Numbered from the stretch's first letter, positions 35,995 to 43,685 are shown. The stretch is 59,621 bases of DNA from Halogranum amylolyticum (GCF_900110465.1 NZ_FODV01000025.1:1-59621); one strand, 5' to 3'. Program-made: numbers and translations. The notes: generated from the sequence alone by a model not told the origin.

Positions 35995-37353
35995 ATGGCA
36001 GCGAGAGACGGGAGCGGCCGACTCACGTCGCGTCTCTCGGCGATGGGACCGACGTGGCTCGCGGGTGCCATCGCCGCCGGGCCGGCGACGATGGCGAGTC
36101 TCATCACCGCCGGCGCGGGGTTCGGCTACACGCTGCTGTGGATCGCCGTGCTGTCGGCGATACTCGGGGCGACCTCGCAGTATCTCGCGATGCGTCTGGG
36201 TCTGTTGACCGAGGACGGTATCGTCTCCGTCGTCGAGAAGCGACTCGGTTCCGGCTGGGCGTGGCTCCTGGTCGCGGATACGGTGCTCGCGTCCGGGCTG
36301 GCCCAGTTGGTCATCATGAAGACCGTCGCCGACGTCAGCGCCACGATCACCGGGTTCGACAACCGGCTGTGGGCGGTCGTCTGGGGCGTCGTCCTCGCCG
36401 TCGGTATCGCGGGCGGCGGTTACCGCTTCGCGGAGACCGGTGCGAAGGTGCTCGTCTCGCTCGTCGTGCTCGCGTTCGTCGCCTCGGTGTTCGTCGTCCC
36501 CATCGACCTGGGAGCGGCCGCCGCCGGACTCGTCCCGCGGATCCCGGCGGGCGTGAGCGGCGCGCTCGTGGCGGCGGGCATCCTCGGCGGCGCGGTCCAC
36601 ATCACGCTCGTGACGATGCAGTCGTACACGATGCGCGCTCGCGGCTGGACCCGCGACGACTACGGCCTCGCGCGGTTCGATGTCGGCGCGTCGATGCTCG
36701 TCGCGTTCGGCGTCTACAGCCTCGCCATCTTCCTCGTGGCGGCGGCGGTGCTCCACTCGCCGACGGTCGACGCGAGCGGACTGACGGCGACGGCGGCGGC
36801 GACGGCGCTCGGCCCGCTCGTCGGACCGTACGCCGAGTGGCTGTTTCTGCTCGGTCTCTGGGGAGCGGCCGTCTCGACGCTCGGCGGCAACACGGTCGTC
36901 CCGCCGTACCTCCTCGGCGACAAACTCGGCTGGGGTCGCGACGTCTCCGACCCGCGATACCGGGGTGCGATCGTCGTCACCGCCCTCGCCGGCATCGGCG
37001 GCGTCTTCCTCGGCGGTACGTTCTTCCAGCTGTTGGTGCTGGTGCTCGCGTTCGGCCTCGTCGGGACGCCGTTCGCGCTCGCGCTCGTCCTCTACCTGCT
37101 CAACGACCCCGGCGCGGTACCGGAGACGAACTCCCACGCCGCGAACGCCGCCGGACTCGTGCTCATCGGCGTCACCGTCGTCACCGCCGGCTCGTTCCTC
37201 CGCGAACAGGTCGCGAGCGGGCTCGCCGACCCGACGACGGTGCTGGTCGTCGCCTTCGCGGCGGTGTTGGCCGCGGCGACGCTCGCCCTGCTGGCGCTGT
37301 TCGTCCGGGAGTGGGTGCAGGCGACGCGGGCCGCACGGGCGGCCGCCGAGTGA
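35995..37353 (+). CDS. Nramp-like permease lacking the canonical metal-binding motifs
   Basis: 452 aa, about eleven membrane helices. The first-helix region GPTWLAGAIAAGPATMASLI aligns with Nramp sequences, followed by TAGAGFGYTLLW, but the DPGN metal site reads GPAT at residues 29-32. The sixth-helix MPH-type motif is replaced by AVHITL near residue 202. A metal substrate is therefore doubtful or altered, and it may carry another cation or a small solute. It starts one base after the PhyH stop and its end overlaps the P-loop gene, giving tight coupling. Confidence 0.82.
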   Translation: MAARDGSGRLTSRLSAMGPTWLAGAIAAGPATMASLITAGAGFGYTLLWIAVLSAILGATSQYLAMRLGLLTEDGIVSVVEKRLGSGWAWLLVADTVLASGLAQLVIMKTVADVSATITGFDNRLWAVVWGVVLAVGIAGGGYRFAETGAKVLVSLVVLAFVASVFVVPIDLGAAAAGLVPRIPAGVSGALVAAGILGGAVHITLVTMQSYTMRARGWTRDDYGLARFDVGASMLVAFGVYSLAIFLVAAAVLHSPTVDASGLTATAAATALGPLVGPYAEWLFLLGLWGAAVSTLGGNTVVPPYLLGDKLGWGRDVSDPRYRGAIVVTALAGIGGVFLGGTFFQLLVLVLAFGLVGTPFALALVLYLLNDPGAVPETNSHAANAAGLVLIGVTVVTAGSFLREQVASGLADPTTVLVVAFAAVLAAATLALLALFVREWVQATRAARAAAE

Positions 37354-37358
37354 CGGCG

Positions 37359-37919
37359 ATGACGGAACTCTCCTTCCCACTCGCCGGCCGGATGCTCGTC
37401 GTCGGCCCCTCGAACGTCGGCAAGACCCGATCGACGGCGCGAGCGCTCGACGCCTGGGTCGCCGAGCACGGCCCCGCCGGCGTCGTCGTCTTCGAGTTCG
37501 CCCCCGAGATCGAACGCGACGGCGTCCTGCTCGGCGGTCGAATCGCGCGGTTCACGACCGTCCCGGACGCCGCGTGGCAGGGCGTTCTCGAGGCCCGTGC
37601 GCCACGCTCGGAGGGAGAGACCGACGCGGCGGCGCTCGCACTCGCCGAACGGAACGTCGCCGGCGCCGACCGCCTGCTCGAGGCCGCCCCCTCGGACCCG
37701 ACGGCCGTCTTCGTCAACGACGCCACCGTCGCGCTGCAGGCGGACGCCTCGCGGACGGACCGATTGACGGGCTACTGCGACCGTGCCGACGTTGCCGTAC
37801 TCAACGCCTTCGAGAGCGACGAACTCGGCGTCGACGACCCCGTCTCGCGGAACGAGCGGGACGCACTCGACCGGCTCCGATCGTGGGCCGACCGCGTCGT
37901 CGAACTGCCGTCTCCGTAG
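37359..37919 (+). CDS. P-loop NTPase of unknown function
   Basis: 186 aa. Walker A GPSNVGKT is at residues 16-23, with a Walker-B-like PTAVFVND segment near residue 121. The rest is acidic. The ATG at 37359 is used; an in-frame GTG at 37350 overlapping the permease stop is an alternative that would couple translation even more tightly. Third gene of the PhyH operon. It could be an ATPase acting on, or sensing for, the permease. No more specific family is recognised. Confidence 0.7.
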   Translation: MTELSFPLAGRMLVVGPSNVGKTRSTARALDAWVAEHGPAGVVVFEFAPEIERDGVLLGGRIARFTTVPDAAWQGVLEARAPRSEGETDAAALALAERNVAGADRLLEAAPSDPTAVFVNDATVALQADASRTDRLTGYCDRADVAVLNAFESDELGVDDPVSRNERDALDRLRSWADRVVELPSP

Positions 37920-37985
37920 CTCTCCCCTGCGGAACCGAGACGTACTGCGACCTGTATACCGTCCAGACCTTCCATCGGACGTAGA

Positions 37986-37993
37986 TTTAAGTA
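37986..37993 (+). promoter_or_regulatory. TATA box upstream of the tRNA-like/microprotein locus
   Basis: tttaagta is a near-ideal haloarchaeal TATA box. It predicts a start of transcription around 38012-38020, just ahead of the tRNA-like segment and the two short ORFs. Confidence 0.6.
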
Positions 37994-38038
37994 GGACCCG
38001 GGGCACCGTCTAAACAGACCTCGCCGTGGGAGACGGTA

Positions 38039-38084
38039 GCCCATCTGGTGACCGAAGCCGTCGGTTCGATTCCGACGTGGGCGA
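38039..38084 (+). other. tRNA-like minihelix (acceptor stem plus T-arm), not a complete tRNA
   Basis: The T-arm is canonical: stem gtcgg (38060-38064), seven-base loop ttcgatt (38065-38071), stem ccgac (38072-38076). The following gtgggc (38077-38082) pairs with gcccat at 38039-38044 to form an acceptor-like stem, with 15 bases in place of D and anticodon arms. No full cloverleaf could be made with upstream sequence. It could be the remnant of a tRNA after rearrangement, an attachment scar, or a structured leader of the following mRNA. Confidence 0.45.
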
Positions 38085-38121
38085 TGGCCCGACTGGGACC
38101 CGGTGCGGCCCTGTTTCGGGC

Positions 38122-38214
38122 ATGGAGCAACAACAAATGTTCGGCAGTATGCCCTCAGAAGGCTGGACGACTCCGACGACTCTCCCGTGTGCGCTCTCGG
38201 AGGTGCAGAGATGA
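38122..38214 (+). CDS. 30-codon ORF overlapping the zinc-ribbon start
   Basis: The chain begins MEQQQMFGSMPSEGWTTPTT and ends within LSEVQR. Its TGA overlaps the next ATG (ATGA at 38211-38214), the same coupling used by true genes in this genome. Gln-rich start and single Trp, no known family. It may be a leader peptide or a small partner of the zinc-ribbon protein. Modest GC3 lowers confidence. Confidence 0.4.
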   Translation: MEQQQMFGSMPSEGWTTPTTLPCALSEVQR

Positions 38215-38351
38215 GTACACAGGACGTAACCGACTTTGCTGGCGCTCAATGCCCGGACTGTGGCAGTCCGTGCGTCCGCGCGACGCTCCTCCACTTCGGA
38301 AACACGTGGCACCCCACCGAGTGCCGCGAGTGTGACTGGACACGCGACTGA
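38211..38351 (+). CDS. 46-aa zinc-ribbon microprotein
   Basis: The protein has CPDCGSPCVRATLLHFGNTW and then ECRECDWTRD, two CxxC knuckles for one zinc. Size and spacing place it with other haloarchaeal zinc microproteins. The start is fixed by overlap with the previous ORF. It is the last gene of the 38012 transcript. Function unknown. Confidence 0.7.
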   Translation: MSTQDVTDFAGAQCPDCGSPCVRATLLHFGNTWHPTECRECDWTRD

Positions 38352-38379
38352 CGAGACTCCCGACGACGACCGTGGCCGA

Positions 38380-38385
38380 TTTTTT
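38380..38385 (+). terminator. Oligo-T terminator after the zinc-ribbon microprotein
   Basis: Six T residues begin 29 nt past the stop codon in a GC-rich context, as expected for archaeal termination. Confidence 0.5.
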
Positions 38386-38504
38386 GAACCTCGACTCCGC
38401 GAGTCACGCGTACTCTCAGGTGTCGATCACGGTGCGACATCGAGTCCGCGACTGCCGGTCGCGAGCGGACGGGATTTATCATCTCCACCGACGACGGCAC
38501 TGAC

Positions 38505-39542
38505 ATGAACCGCAACCGGGCGTTCTTTCTCCTCGTCCTCGCCGTCGTCGCGACGCTGTCGCTGCTCGTCGCGCTCCCGTATCTCCAGTACATCCTCCTC
38601 GGTACCCTTCTCGCGTACGTCCTCCACCCGGTCCATCTACGACTCGCCCCGCGTGTCGGTCCTCGTCTCTCGGCCGGCGCCCTCATCGTCGCAACCGTCT
38701 TCGTCGTACTGTTGCCGTTCGTCGTCCTCCTGAGCGTCGTCGCCGGACAGGCGCTGACGGTCGCGACGGCGATTCGCAACGGTCGACTCCACCTCGACGT
38801 CATCGAGGCGTACGTCCAGACGTACTTCGGCATCACCGTCGACGTTCGGGAACTACTGCGGTCGCTCACGGCCGACGGCCGTGCCGCCCTGTTCGACAGC
38901 GTCTTCGACATCTTCGGCGGCATCTCTAACGCCGCGATCGGACTCGCGGTCCTCCTGTTCGTGCTCTACTATCTGCTGAAGGACGGCCGACAGCTCGTCG
39001 CGTGGGTTCGAGCGGCCGCGCCGCTGCCCGCGGACGTGCAAGACGACCTCTTTGCCCACCTCGATCGACTCATGTGGGCCGTCCTCGTCGGCAACGTGCT
39101 CGTCGCCCTCGTCCAGGGTGTCCTCACCGGCCTCGGTTTCGTCGCCGTCGGCCTCCCGAACGCCGTCTTCTGGACGGTGATGACGATCGGCCTGTCGCTG
39201 CTGCCGCTGATCGGCGCGTCGGTCGTCTGGTTTCCGGCGTCGCTCTATCTGTTCTTCGTCGGTGACCTCACTGCCGGTGCGGCGCTCTTCGTCTACGGAG
39301 CGCTGGTCGTCAGCCTCTCTGACAACTACCTCCGACCCCTCATCGGCGGCCACGAGGCCCATCTCAACCCGGGGTTATTCATCGTCGGCATCTTCGGCGG
39401 TATCGGCGCGTTCGGCTTCGTCGGCCTCTTCTACGGTCCCATCGTCCTCGGGGCGTTGAAGGCGCTCGTCGACAGCTACAACGAGGTCGGCGGGCGGCTG
39501 GAGCTCATGGACTCCGTCGGCGAGTCGTCCCCACGGGAGTGA
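38505..39542 (+). CDS. AI-2E-family transporter
   Basis: 345 aa, about eight membrane segments arranged as in the TqsA/PerM family: FFLLVLAVVATLSLLVALPY, a long amphipathic middle region with LFVLYYLLKDG, and the conserved C-terminal part LRPLIGGHEAHLNPGLFIVG and FVGLFYGPIVLGALKALVDSY. Members export signals or sodium/protons. The ligand here is unknown. Start placed at the ATG before the first helix. Confidence 0.92.
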   Translation: MNRNRAFFLLVLAVVATLSLLVALPYLQYILLGTLLAYVLHPVHLRLAPRVGPRLSAGALIVATVFVVLLPFVVLLSVVAGQALTVATAIRNGRLHLDVIEAYVQTYFGITVDVRELLRSLTADGRAALFDSVFDIFGGISNAAIGLAVLLFVLYYLLKDGRQLVAWVRAAAPLPADVQDDLFAHLDRLMWAVLVGNVLVALVQGVLTGLGFVAVGLPNAVFWTVMTIGLSLLPLIGASVVWFPASLYLFFVGDLTAGAALFVYGALVVSLSDNYLRPLIGGHEAHLNPGLFIVGIFGGIGAFGFVGLFYGPIVLGALKALVDSYNEVGGRLELMDSVGESSPRE

Positions 39543-39632
39543 CCACTCGCGCCACCGGATGCGACGACTGCACCGCCCCGTCACCGACTCGGCCGCCGGT
39601 GGGCTGAAGTCGCTGTCGCTCCTCGGGCCCGC

Positions 39633-39878
39633 ATGAGCGAACCGTCGCAGACGCCACCGGAGAACAAGATCGCGAAGGCCGTCGACGTACTGCGCGTCGG
39701 CACGTGGTCGCTCCTCACCCTCGTCGTCGCCGCACTCCTCGTGATCCCCGTTGTCGGCCCGTACCTCCTCGGCAACCCCGCGGTCGCCGGTGGCGCCCCG
39801 CTGCTGTTCGGCGTCCTGCTCGGCGGCCTGTTCGCGGCGACGCTCTGCGCCGTCGTCGCCGAGGTACTGCTCTACTGA
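39633..39878 (+). CDS. Two-helix membrane protein, unknown
   Basis: 81 aa. A polar N-terminus (PPENKIAKAVDVLRVG) is followed by two hydrophobic segments TWSLLTLVVAALLVIPVVGP and LLFGVLLGGLFAATLCAVVA. Four bases separate its stop from the stop of the opposite-strand gene at 39883. No function recognised. Confidence 0.65.
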   Translation: MSEPSQTPPENKIAKAVDVLRVGTWSLLTLVVAALLVIPVVGPYLLGNPAVAGGAPLLFGVLLGGLFAATLCAVVAEVLLY

Positions 39879-39882
39879 TCGC

Positions 39883-40113
39883 TCACTCGAGGACGATGTA
39901 CGTCCGCGTCGCGTCGACGCCCGCGACGGTGCCGATCTCCGAGGAGACGAGACTGAGAATCTCGTACACACGGTCGGCGTCGACCTCGACGACGAGATCC
40001 CACTCGCCGGCGACGATGTGAGCCTCGGTGACGCGATCGAACTTCCGGACCGTCGCCAGCACGTCGGGCGATCCCCCCGACTCGGTCGCGACCATCACGT
40101 ATGCGTGGACCAT
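39883..40113 (-). CDS. Stand-alone Lrp/AsnC ligand-binding (RAM) domain protein
   Basis: 76 aa with VHAYVMVATESGG at the start, VTEAHIVAGEWDLVVEVDAD in the middle and GVDATRTYIVLE at the end, the usual RAM/SAM amino-acid-sensing fold without a DNA-binding HTH. Such small proteins modulate full Lrp regulators or transporters by binding amino acids. The ATG at 40113 is preferred over an upstream GTG. Confidence 0.85.
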   Translation of the reverse strand: MVHAYVMVATESGGSPDVLATVRKFDRVTEAHIVAGEWDLVVEVDADRVYEILSLVSSEIGTVAGVDATRTYIVLE

Positions 40114-40206
40114 GTTATGACTAGACACGCTTCGAGAGCATAGCCGTTCTGGAGGTAGCTGGGGAGAGTGTGTCGACGCGCTCGGTGGGCACGTCGACGG
40201 AGGAAC

Positions 40207-40425
40207 CTAGTTCAACGTGTCGACCTCGTCGGTGAGGTCGCTCGGGGCGTCGACCGGGCCGTTGACGAACAGCCCGTGGGCCATGATGGCGATGGCGACG
40301 AGGCCGGCCACGGGCACCGTCGTCGTCGACGAGAGCGCGGTGAACGCACCGAGGGCGACGCCGCCGGCGAGACTCGCGGCGATGCCCAGCAGGACGAGGT
40401 CGTAGTACTGCCAGGTGTAGCTCAC
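40207..40425 (-). CDS. Small membrane protein, unknown
   Basis: 72 aa with two hydrophobic segments (LVLLGIAASLAGGVALGAFT and VPVAGLVAIAIMAHGLFV). The GTG at 40425 (VSYTWQYYD) was chosen because third-position GC rises sharply from that codon; the open frame up to 40521 has much weaker coding bias. Unknown role. Confidence 0.6.
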   Translation of the reverse strand: MSYTWQYYDLVLLGIAASLAGGVALGAFTALSSTTTVPVAGLVAIAIMAHGLFVNGPVDAPSDLTDEVDTLN

Positions 40426-40548
40426 GGTCGGTCGTAGCGTTCGAACCGACGAAAGCGTGGCGGCGTTCGAGCGAGTCGTTTCTCCGTCGGAGTCGCAGAG
40501 CTGCAGAGACACAACGCTCATGAGAACCCGTCACGACCGTGAAACGGA

Positions 40549-40977
40549 ATGCGAACCGAGACCGAGAGTGTACGCCGTCGACTCAAGCGACCCCTCCTCT
40601 TCGTGATGGGTGGGGTGTATATCCTCGCGGGTGTGATGCACTTCGTTTCACCGAAAGTGTACGCCCAGATCGTACCGCCGTCGTTCCCCGGCGCACTCGA
40701 ACTCGTCTATCTCTCCGGCGTCGCGGAGATCGTCCTCGGGGTGGGGGTGTTGTACCCGCGAACACGTCGTCTCGCTGCCTGGGGACTGGTGCTCCTCTTG
40801 CTCGCCGTCTTCCCGGCGAACGTGTACATGGCGACCAGCGACGTGGTTCTCGAGGGTGCTCCCGAGGTGCTGCGTGACCCATCCGACGTGGCTCGGTGGG
40901 CGCGACTCCCGCTGCAGGGACTACTCGTCCTGTGGGCGTGGTGGTACACTCGGCCCCTGCCTGACACTGCCGACTGA
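40549..40977 (+). CDS. DoxX-like membrane protein
   Basis: 142 aa, four membrane segments in the DoxX arrangement: LLFVMGGVYILAGVMHFVSP, LELVYLSGVAEIVLGVGVLY and AAWGLVLLLLAVFPANVYMA, with a fourth near the end. Members are putative quinone- or thiol-linked membrane oxidoreductase subunits; some occur with antioxidant systems. No partner enzyme is adjacent. Confidence 0.82.
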   Translation: MRTETESVRRRLKRPLLFVMGGVYILAGVMHFVSPKVYAQIVPPSFPGALELVYLSGVAEIVLGVGVLYPRTRRLAAWGLVLLLLAVFPANVYMATSDVVLEGAPEVLRDPSDVARWARLPLQGLLVLWAWWYTRPLPDTAD

Positions 40978-41090
40978 GTGGTGGTTCCCGTCACAGGTGA
41001 GGGAACCGGCATGGTCTTCGACACGTCCCGCGGCTTCACCAGGTCTGGACGTGTGGTGTTCGTCTCTCACCGAGAGACCCTGCTCGGTCT

Positions 41091-41130
41091 GCGCTCTCTA
41101 CTCGGTACGACTGCTGGGATCTACCTAGAC
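41091..41130. repeat. Short dispersed repeat, degenerate copy
   Basis: This segment starts gcgctctcta and resembles the 41800 copy over about 33 bases, with substitutions that look like transitions (tacgactgctg against cacgaccgctg). Together the two copies bracket the lipoprotein gene at 41240-41710. Confidence 0.45.
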
Positions 41131-41239
41131 GCTGCCAAAAACGACGTGCAACAGATAGAGGGATGAGTTCAGCAAGTTTGTCGTTGTGTTGACTCGCTAT
41201 CCACGGAGAGATGACGTACCGGTAGATATGACCGACCAC

Positions 41240-41710
41240 TCAGTCGCTGACGTCAGAAAAGCAATTAAACTCAATAGTAACAAAATCGACAGACTCCTCA
41301 CTGGTATTCACCGCGTCGACTCGGTACCGACCGTGGAATGGTCGACGACCGATAGATTGCTCGTACAGGAGTTGACCTTCGTTCACACCTGCTTTGTTCG
41401 CCATTAGTTCTGCATCGTCCGCTGATTCCGGAATTGCGTGCACCAAATTTCCCGCCGCATCATACACCTTCAGCACACTGATACTGTATTCTCGAACGTT
41501 GTCGACAGACAACGGAACAGCGAGCCTCACGTCGCCTTCTTCAACCGTCCCGCGAGCACCATTGTCGAGAACGTTCCCACGTCCGTGAACAAGGGCGCTT
41601 GTGTGACAGTCAACCGTATCGGAACCGCCCGAGGCTGATCCGCTACAACCGGCCATCCCGGCGACGGCCACACTGCTGATGGCAGCCAGCAATCTTCGTC
41701 TGGAGGGCAT
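41240..41710 (-). CDS. Tat lipoprotein, unknown, in a lower-GC island
   Basis: 156 aa. MPSRRRLLAAISSVAVAGMA then GCSGS is a Tat/lipobox signal. The mature part forms predicted beta strands (VRLAVPLSVDNVREYSISVL, YRVDAVNTSEESVDFVTIEF). Base composition is clearly more AT-rich than neighbours and the gene is flanked by repeats and a duplicated tRNA end, suggesting recent arrival. No family recognised. Confidence 0.7.
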   Translation of the reverse strand: MPSRRRLLAAISSVAVAGMAGCSGSASGGSDTVDCHTSALVHGRGNVLDNGARGTVEEGDVRLAVPLSVDNVREYSISVLKVYDAAGNLVHAIPESADDAELMANKAGVNEGQLLYEQSIGRRPFHGRYRVDAVNTSEESVDFVTIEFNCFSDVSD

Positions 41711-41799
41711 ATGACAGACCAATCGTGTTAGAGAAAAAGGCTATTTCGGTTCAAGTCCACTGAGGAATCTTGATTTGCATAGCATATCCTGCGAGACTA

Positions 41800-41815
41800 G
41801 CGCTCTCTATTCAGC
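41800..41815. repeat. Short dispersed repeat, exact copy of 31999-32014
   Basis: Identical 16-base word to the copy in the hydrolase/phosphatase gap, here followed by acgaccgctgaaagctctc. Its recurrence at unrelated spots suggests a small mobile or recombination-related repeat. Confidence 0.6.
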
Positions 41816-41906
41816 ACGACCGCTGAAAGCTCTCTGGTCACTGCCAGATATGGTGTGTCTACAAGCGATGAAACGCTTCGCTTGTGGTCTGAGTTCGGCA
41901 AAAATA

Positions 41907-41929
41907 TAGCGGGAAGTAGATTCGAACCA
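41907..41929 (-). repeat. Degenerate duplicate of the tRNA-iMet 3' end (att-like)
   Basis: Over 23 bases this matches 42043-42065, the 3' end of the initiator tRNA, with two differences. A second copy of a tRNA 3' end downstream of the real tRNA is the classic footprint left by a tyrosine-recombinase-mediated integration. Only 113 bp separates the two copies now, so most of any element is gone. Confidence 0.6.
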
Positions 41930-41998
41930 CGGTCGCTCCTTCCAGTCGCTCCCTGGTTCAAACCTACTGCGTCTGACTTGCACGGACTCACAGCTATC

Positions 41999-42020
41999 AC
42001 GCCGAGACGAGACTCGGCGT
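41999..42020 (-). terminator. Hairpin 3' of tRNA-iMet
   Basis: acgccgag (41999-42006) pairs with ctcggcgt (42013-42020) around six bases, 23 nt beyond the tRNA 3' end. Probably ends or trims the tRNA transcript, though no T-run follows. Confidence 0.4.
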
Positions 42021-42042
42021 TCGAGTGTGAGTTCGAGAGAAG

Positions 42043-42117
42043 TAGCGGGAAGTAGATTTGAACTACCGATCTCCGGGTTATGAGCCCGGCGGAATCTCCT
42101 GGCTATCCCATCCCGCT
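42043..42117 (-). tRNA. Initiator tRNA-Met (CAU)
   Basis: 75 nt on the minus strand. The acceptor stem starts agcggga and pairs with tcccgct before the A discriminator. The anticodon loop is ctcataa with CAU, closed by a cgggc/cccgg-type stem with the run of G:C pairs characteristic of initiators. The T-arm is gtagttcaaatctac. CCA is not encoded. A TATA element (42141-42148) sits upstream. The 3' end is duplicated at 41907. Confidence 0.92.
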
Positions 42118-42140
42118 ACCAGTTTCTACCTCCGGGCCAC

Positions 42141-42148
42141 GTATAAGG
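42141..42148 (-). promoter_or_regulatory. TATA box of tRNA-iMet
   Basis: ccttatac on the minus strand lies 24-31 nt upstream of the mature tRNA 5' end, as expected for a haloarchaeal tRNA promoter. Confidence 0.6.
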
Positions 42149-42193
42149 TTTGGTAAGTCGTCCTGTTCCGTGGACTGGTAGCAGGCGACGTGG

Positions 42194-42628
42194 TTACTCG
42201 ACCACCGCCTCGCCGTTCGCGGCGTCACAGACCCGCCGCTGGAGCTCGTCGAGCTCGTCGTGTTCGGTCACTCGGTCGTTCTCGATGACGACCTGTACCG
42301 GCCGCGTGCGGTCGGTGAGATGGTTGTGCAGGACGGTCGCGACGATGTCCCGCGCGATCTCCGACGGTACCGCCACCGACAGCCGGAGCACGTCCACCGG
42401 CACCGATCCGGTGGCGGCGCGGGCGGACGCCCGTTCGACCGCGACGTCGAGGTCGGTGTCCGTCGCGACGCGGGCCCGTTCGGGCGACTGCGTCCCCGCC
42501 GTCGGCCCCCGCGGCACCTCCGTCCACCGCTCCGTCGTCACCTCCGACATCATCTCGTCGAGTTGCTGGAACGCCGCTGCTACCGAGAGTCGGTCGCCGA
42601 CGAGGGTCACCGTCACTGGTCGAACCAT
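42194..42628 (-). CDS. Hypothetical protein
   Basis: 144 aa, acidic and Val/Arg-rich, with PVTVTLVGDRLSVAAAFQQL at the start, then DVLRLSVAVPSEIARDIVAT and PVQVVIENDRVTEHDELDEL. It looks like an alpha/beta domain, with no motif recognised. The ATG at 42628 follows an AT-rich promoter-like stretch. It is the first gene past the tRNA. Confidence 0.65.
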   Translation of the reverse strand: MVRPVTVTLVGDRLSVAAAFQQLDEMMSEVTTERWTEVPRGPTAGTQSPERARVATDTDLDVAVERASARAATGSVPVDVLRLSVAVPSEIARDIVATVLHNHLTDRTRPVQVVIENDRVTEHDELDELQRRVCDAANGEAVVE

Positions 42629-42825
42629 GTCATAAGTTATCATTCAACATCCTTGAACGTTCTTGCCGTCTCAGAGACTCGAGTCGCTCAGCGGACCCTC
42701 TGTTCACGCCGATCACGACGGACGAAAACGTCTGACACGTGCCTGACTGGCACTTATGTCTCGGGAGAACGATGTGACGCGTATGCAAGACGAATTACGC
42801 GCGACCGGCGAGACTGCGGCCGAGC

Positions 42826-43158
42826 GTGATTCGCCCATGGACGGTGGTCTCGGTGTCTGAACAGTCGGTTCTCATCGAGCTGCTCGTCGACGACGGCGAG
42901 GAAGAACGGCCGCCGGTCGAACCCGCCTCCCGCATCGACGTCTCGGTCGACGGACAGATGTACCCGACCGCGAAGTTAGACGACGGTCGATACATCGCGT
43001 GGTGGTTTACGACGACCGCGCCGGAGCCGACCGACGCGGCCGCCACCGAGTGGGTCGCCGCGCCGACGCGATATCTCGCGGCGGCGACGCTCGGCGAACT
43101 GTGGGAGGATCCGGCGCTGTTCGACTCGTTGACGGCTGCGGCACAGCCGTCGCTCTGA
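42826..43158 (+). CDS. Hypothetical protein with conserved Trp-rich strand region
   Basis: 110 aa from a GTG start, all acidic: SVLIELLVDDGEEERPPVEP, then KLDDGRYIAWWFTTTAPEPT and AATEWVAAPTRYL. No family recognised. An alternative GTG at 42853 (VSEQSVLIE) is possible. A 25-codon ORF (42784-42861, MQDELRATGETAAERDSPMD onward) overlaps the front in another frame and ends at 42861; it may be a leader peptide. Confidence 0.6.
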   Translation: MIRPWTVVSVSEQSVLIELLVDDGEEERPPVEPASRIDVSVDGQMYPTAKLDDGRYIAWWFTTTAPEPTDAAATEWVAAPTRYLAAATLGELWEDPALFDSLTAAAQPSL

Positions 43159-43163
43159 GCCCG

Positions 43164-43619
43164 TTACTCGACCTCGATGACGATCGGTTCGCTCTCCTCG
43201 CGCTCTTCTCGGTCCGCCTCGGCCGTGAGATCTTCGAGCGCCAACTCGAGGTTTCGCTTGTTCGCCTTCCAGACCGCGTCGAAGACGCTGCCGACGATCG
43301 GGATCGACCCGACTACCGCGTCGAGCGTCACGTTCGCGAGCATCCGCAACAGCGTCGAGAACGAGACGCCGAGTCGCGCCGACTCGAGGACGACGTACAA
43401 CGAGAGCCCCGCGCTCACCGCGTCGCCGGCGACCGGCACCGCTCCGAGGATCGGATCAAGGCCGATACGGAACTCCGTCCCCGGCACTCGGACGAGGTCG
43501 TCGAACACGCGGGCGACGGTGCGCATTCGCTCGACTGCCGCCTCGTCGATGCCCGGTGGTATCTCGCCGCTGTAACTGTCGTCGAACGCCTCCTCGATCT
43601 CGTCGAAGTTCCCAGCCAT
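43164..43619 (-). CDS. DUF4112-type membrane protein
   Basis: 151 aa. Hallmarks are FRIGLDPILGAVPVAGDAVS, AGLSLYVVLE and the second LDAVVGSIPIVGSVFDAVWK with following ANKRN. Two hydrophobic hairpins with GxxPxxGD/S motifs define this family of unknown function. The stop falls five bases from that of the facing 42826 gene. Confidence 0.88.
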   Translation of the reverse strand: MAGNFDEIEEAFDDSYSGEIPPGIDEAAVERMRTVARVFDDLVRVPGTEFRIGLDPILGAVPVAGDAVSAGLSLYVVLESARLGVSFSTLLRMLANVTLDAVVGSIPIVGSVFDAVWKANKRNLELALEDLTAEADREEREESEPIVIEVE

Positions 43620-43685
43620 ACCAGACGGTTGTCGGTCCGCGCTGATAAGCGCGATGGCAGGCGTGACGGTCGGTAGAGCGGCCGC

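Larger units (their letters stand above)
41711..42042. other. AT-richer gap with repeats, att-like site and hairpins
   Basis: The gap contains the dispersed repeat (41800-41815), an 8-bp inverted repeat acaagcga/tcgcttgt (41861-41868/41878-41885), the tRNA-end duplicate (41907-41929) and a hairpin (41999-42020). No gene was found. Confidence 0.55.

Noticed and set aside
35920..37380. 486-residue minus-strand frame over the permease
   Set aside because: Low-complexity Arg/Asp/Glu sequence, the usual antisense shadow of a GC-rich gene.
38015..38090. Full-length tRNA
   Set aside because: T-arm and part of the acceptor stem are good, but no 5' acceptor, D-arm and anticodon arm with U33 can be drawn from the flanking sequence.
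40426..40521. N-terminal extension of the 40207 gene
   Set aside because: Third-position GC is well below that of the rest of the gene, so GTG at 40425 is the better start.
42784..42861. 25-codon ORF before the 42826 gene
   Set aside because: It overlaps the likely start in another frame with no four-base coupling; recorded only in the evidence of that gene.
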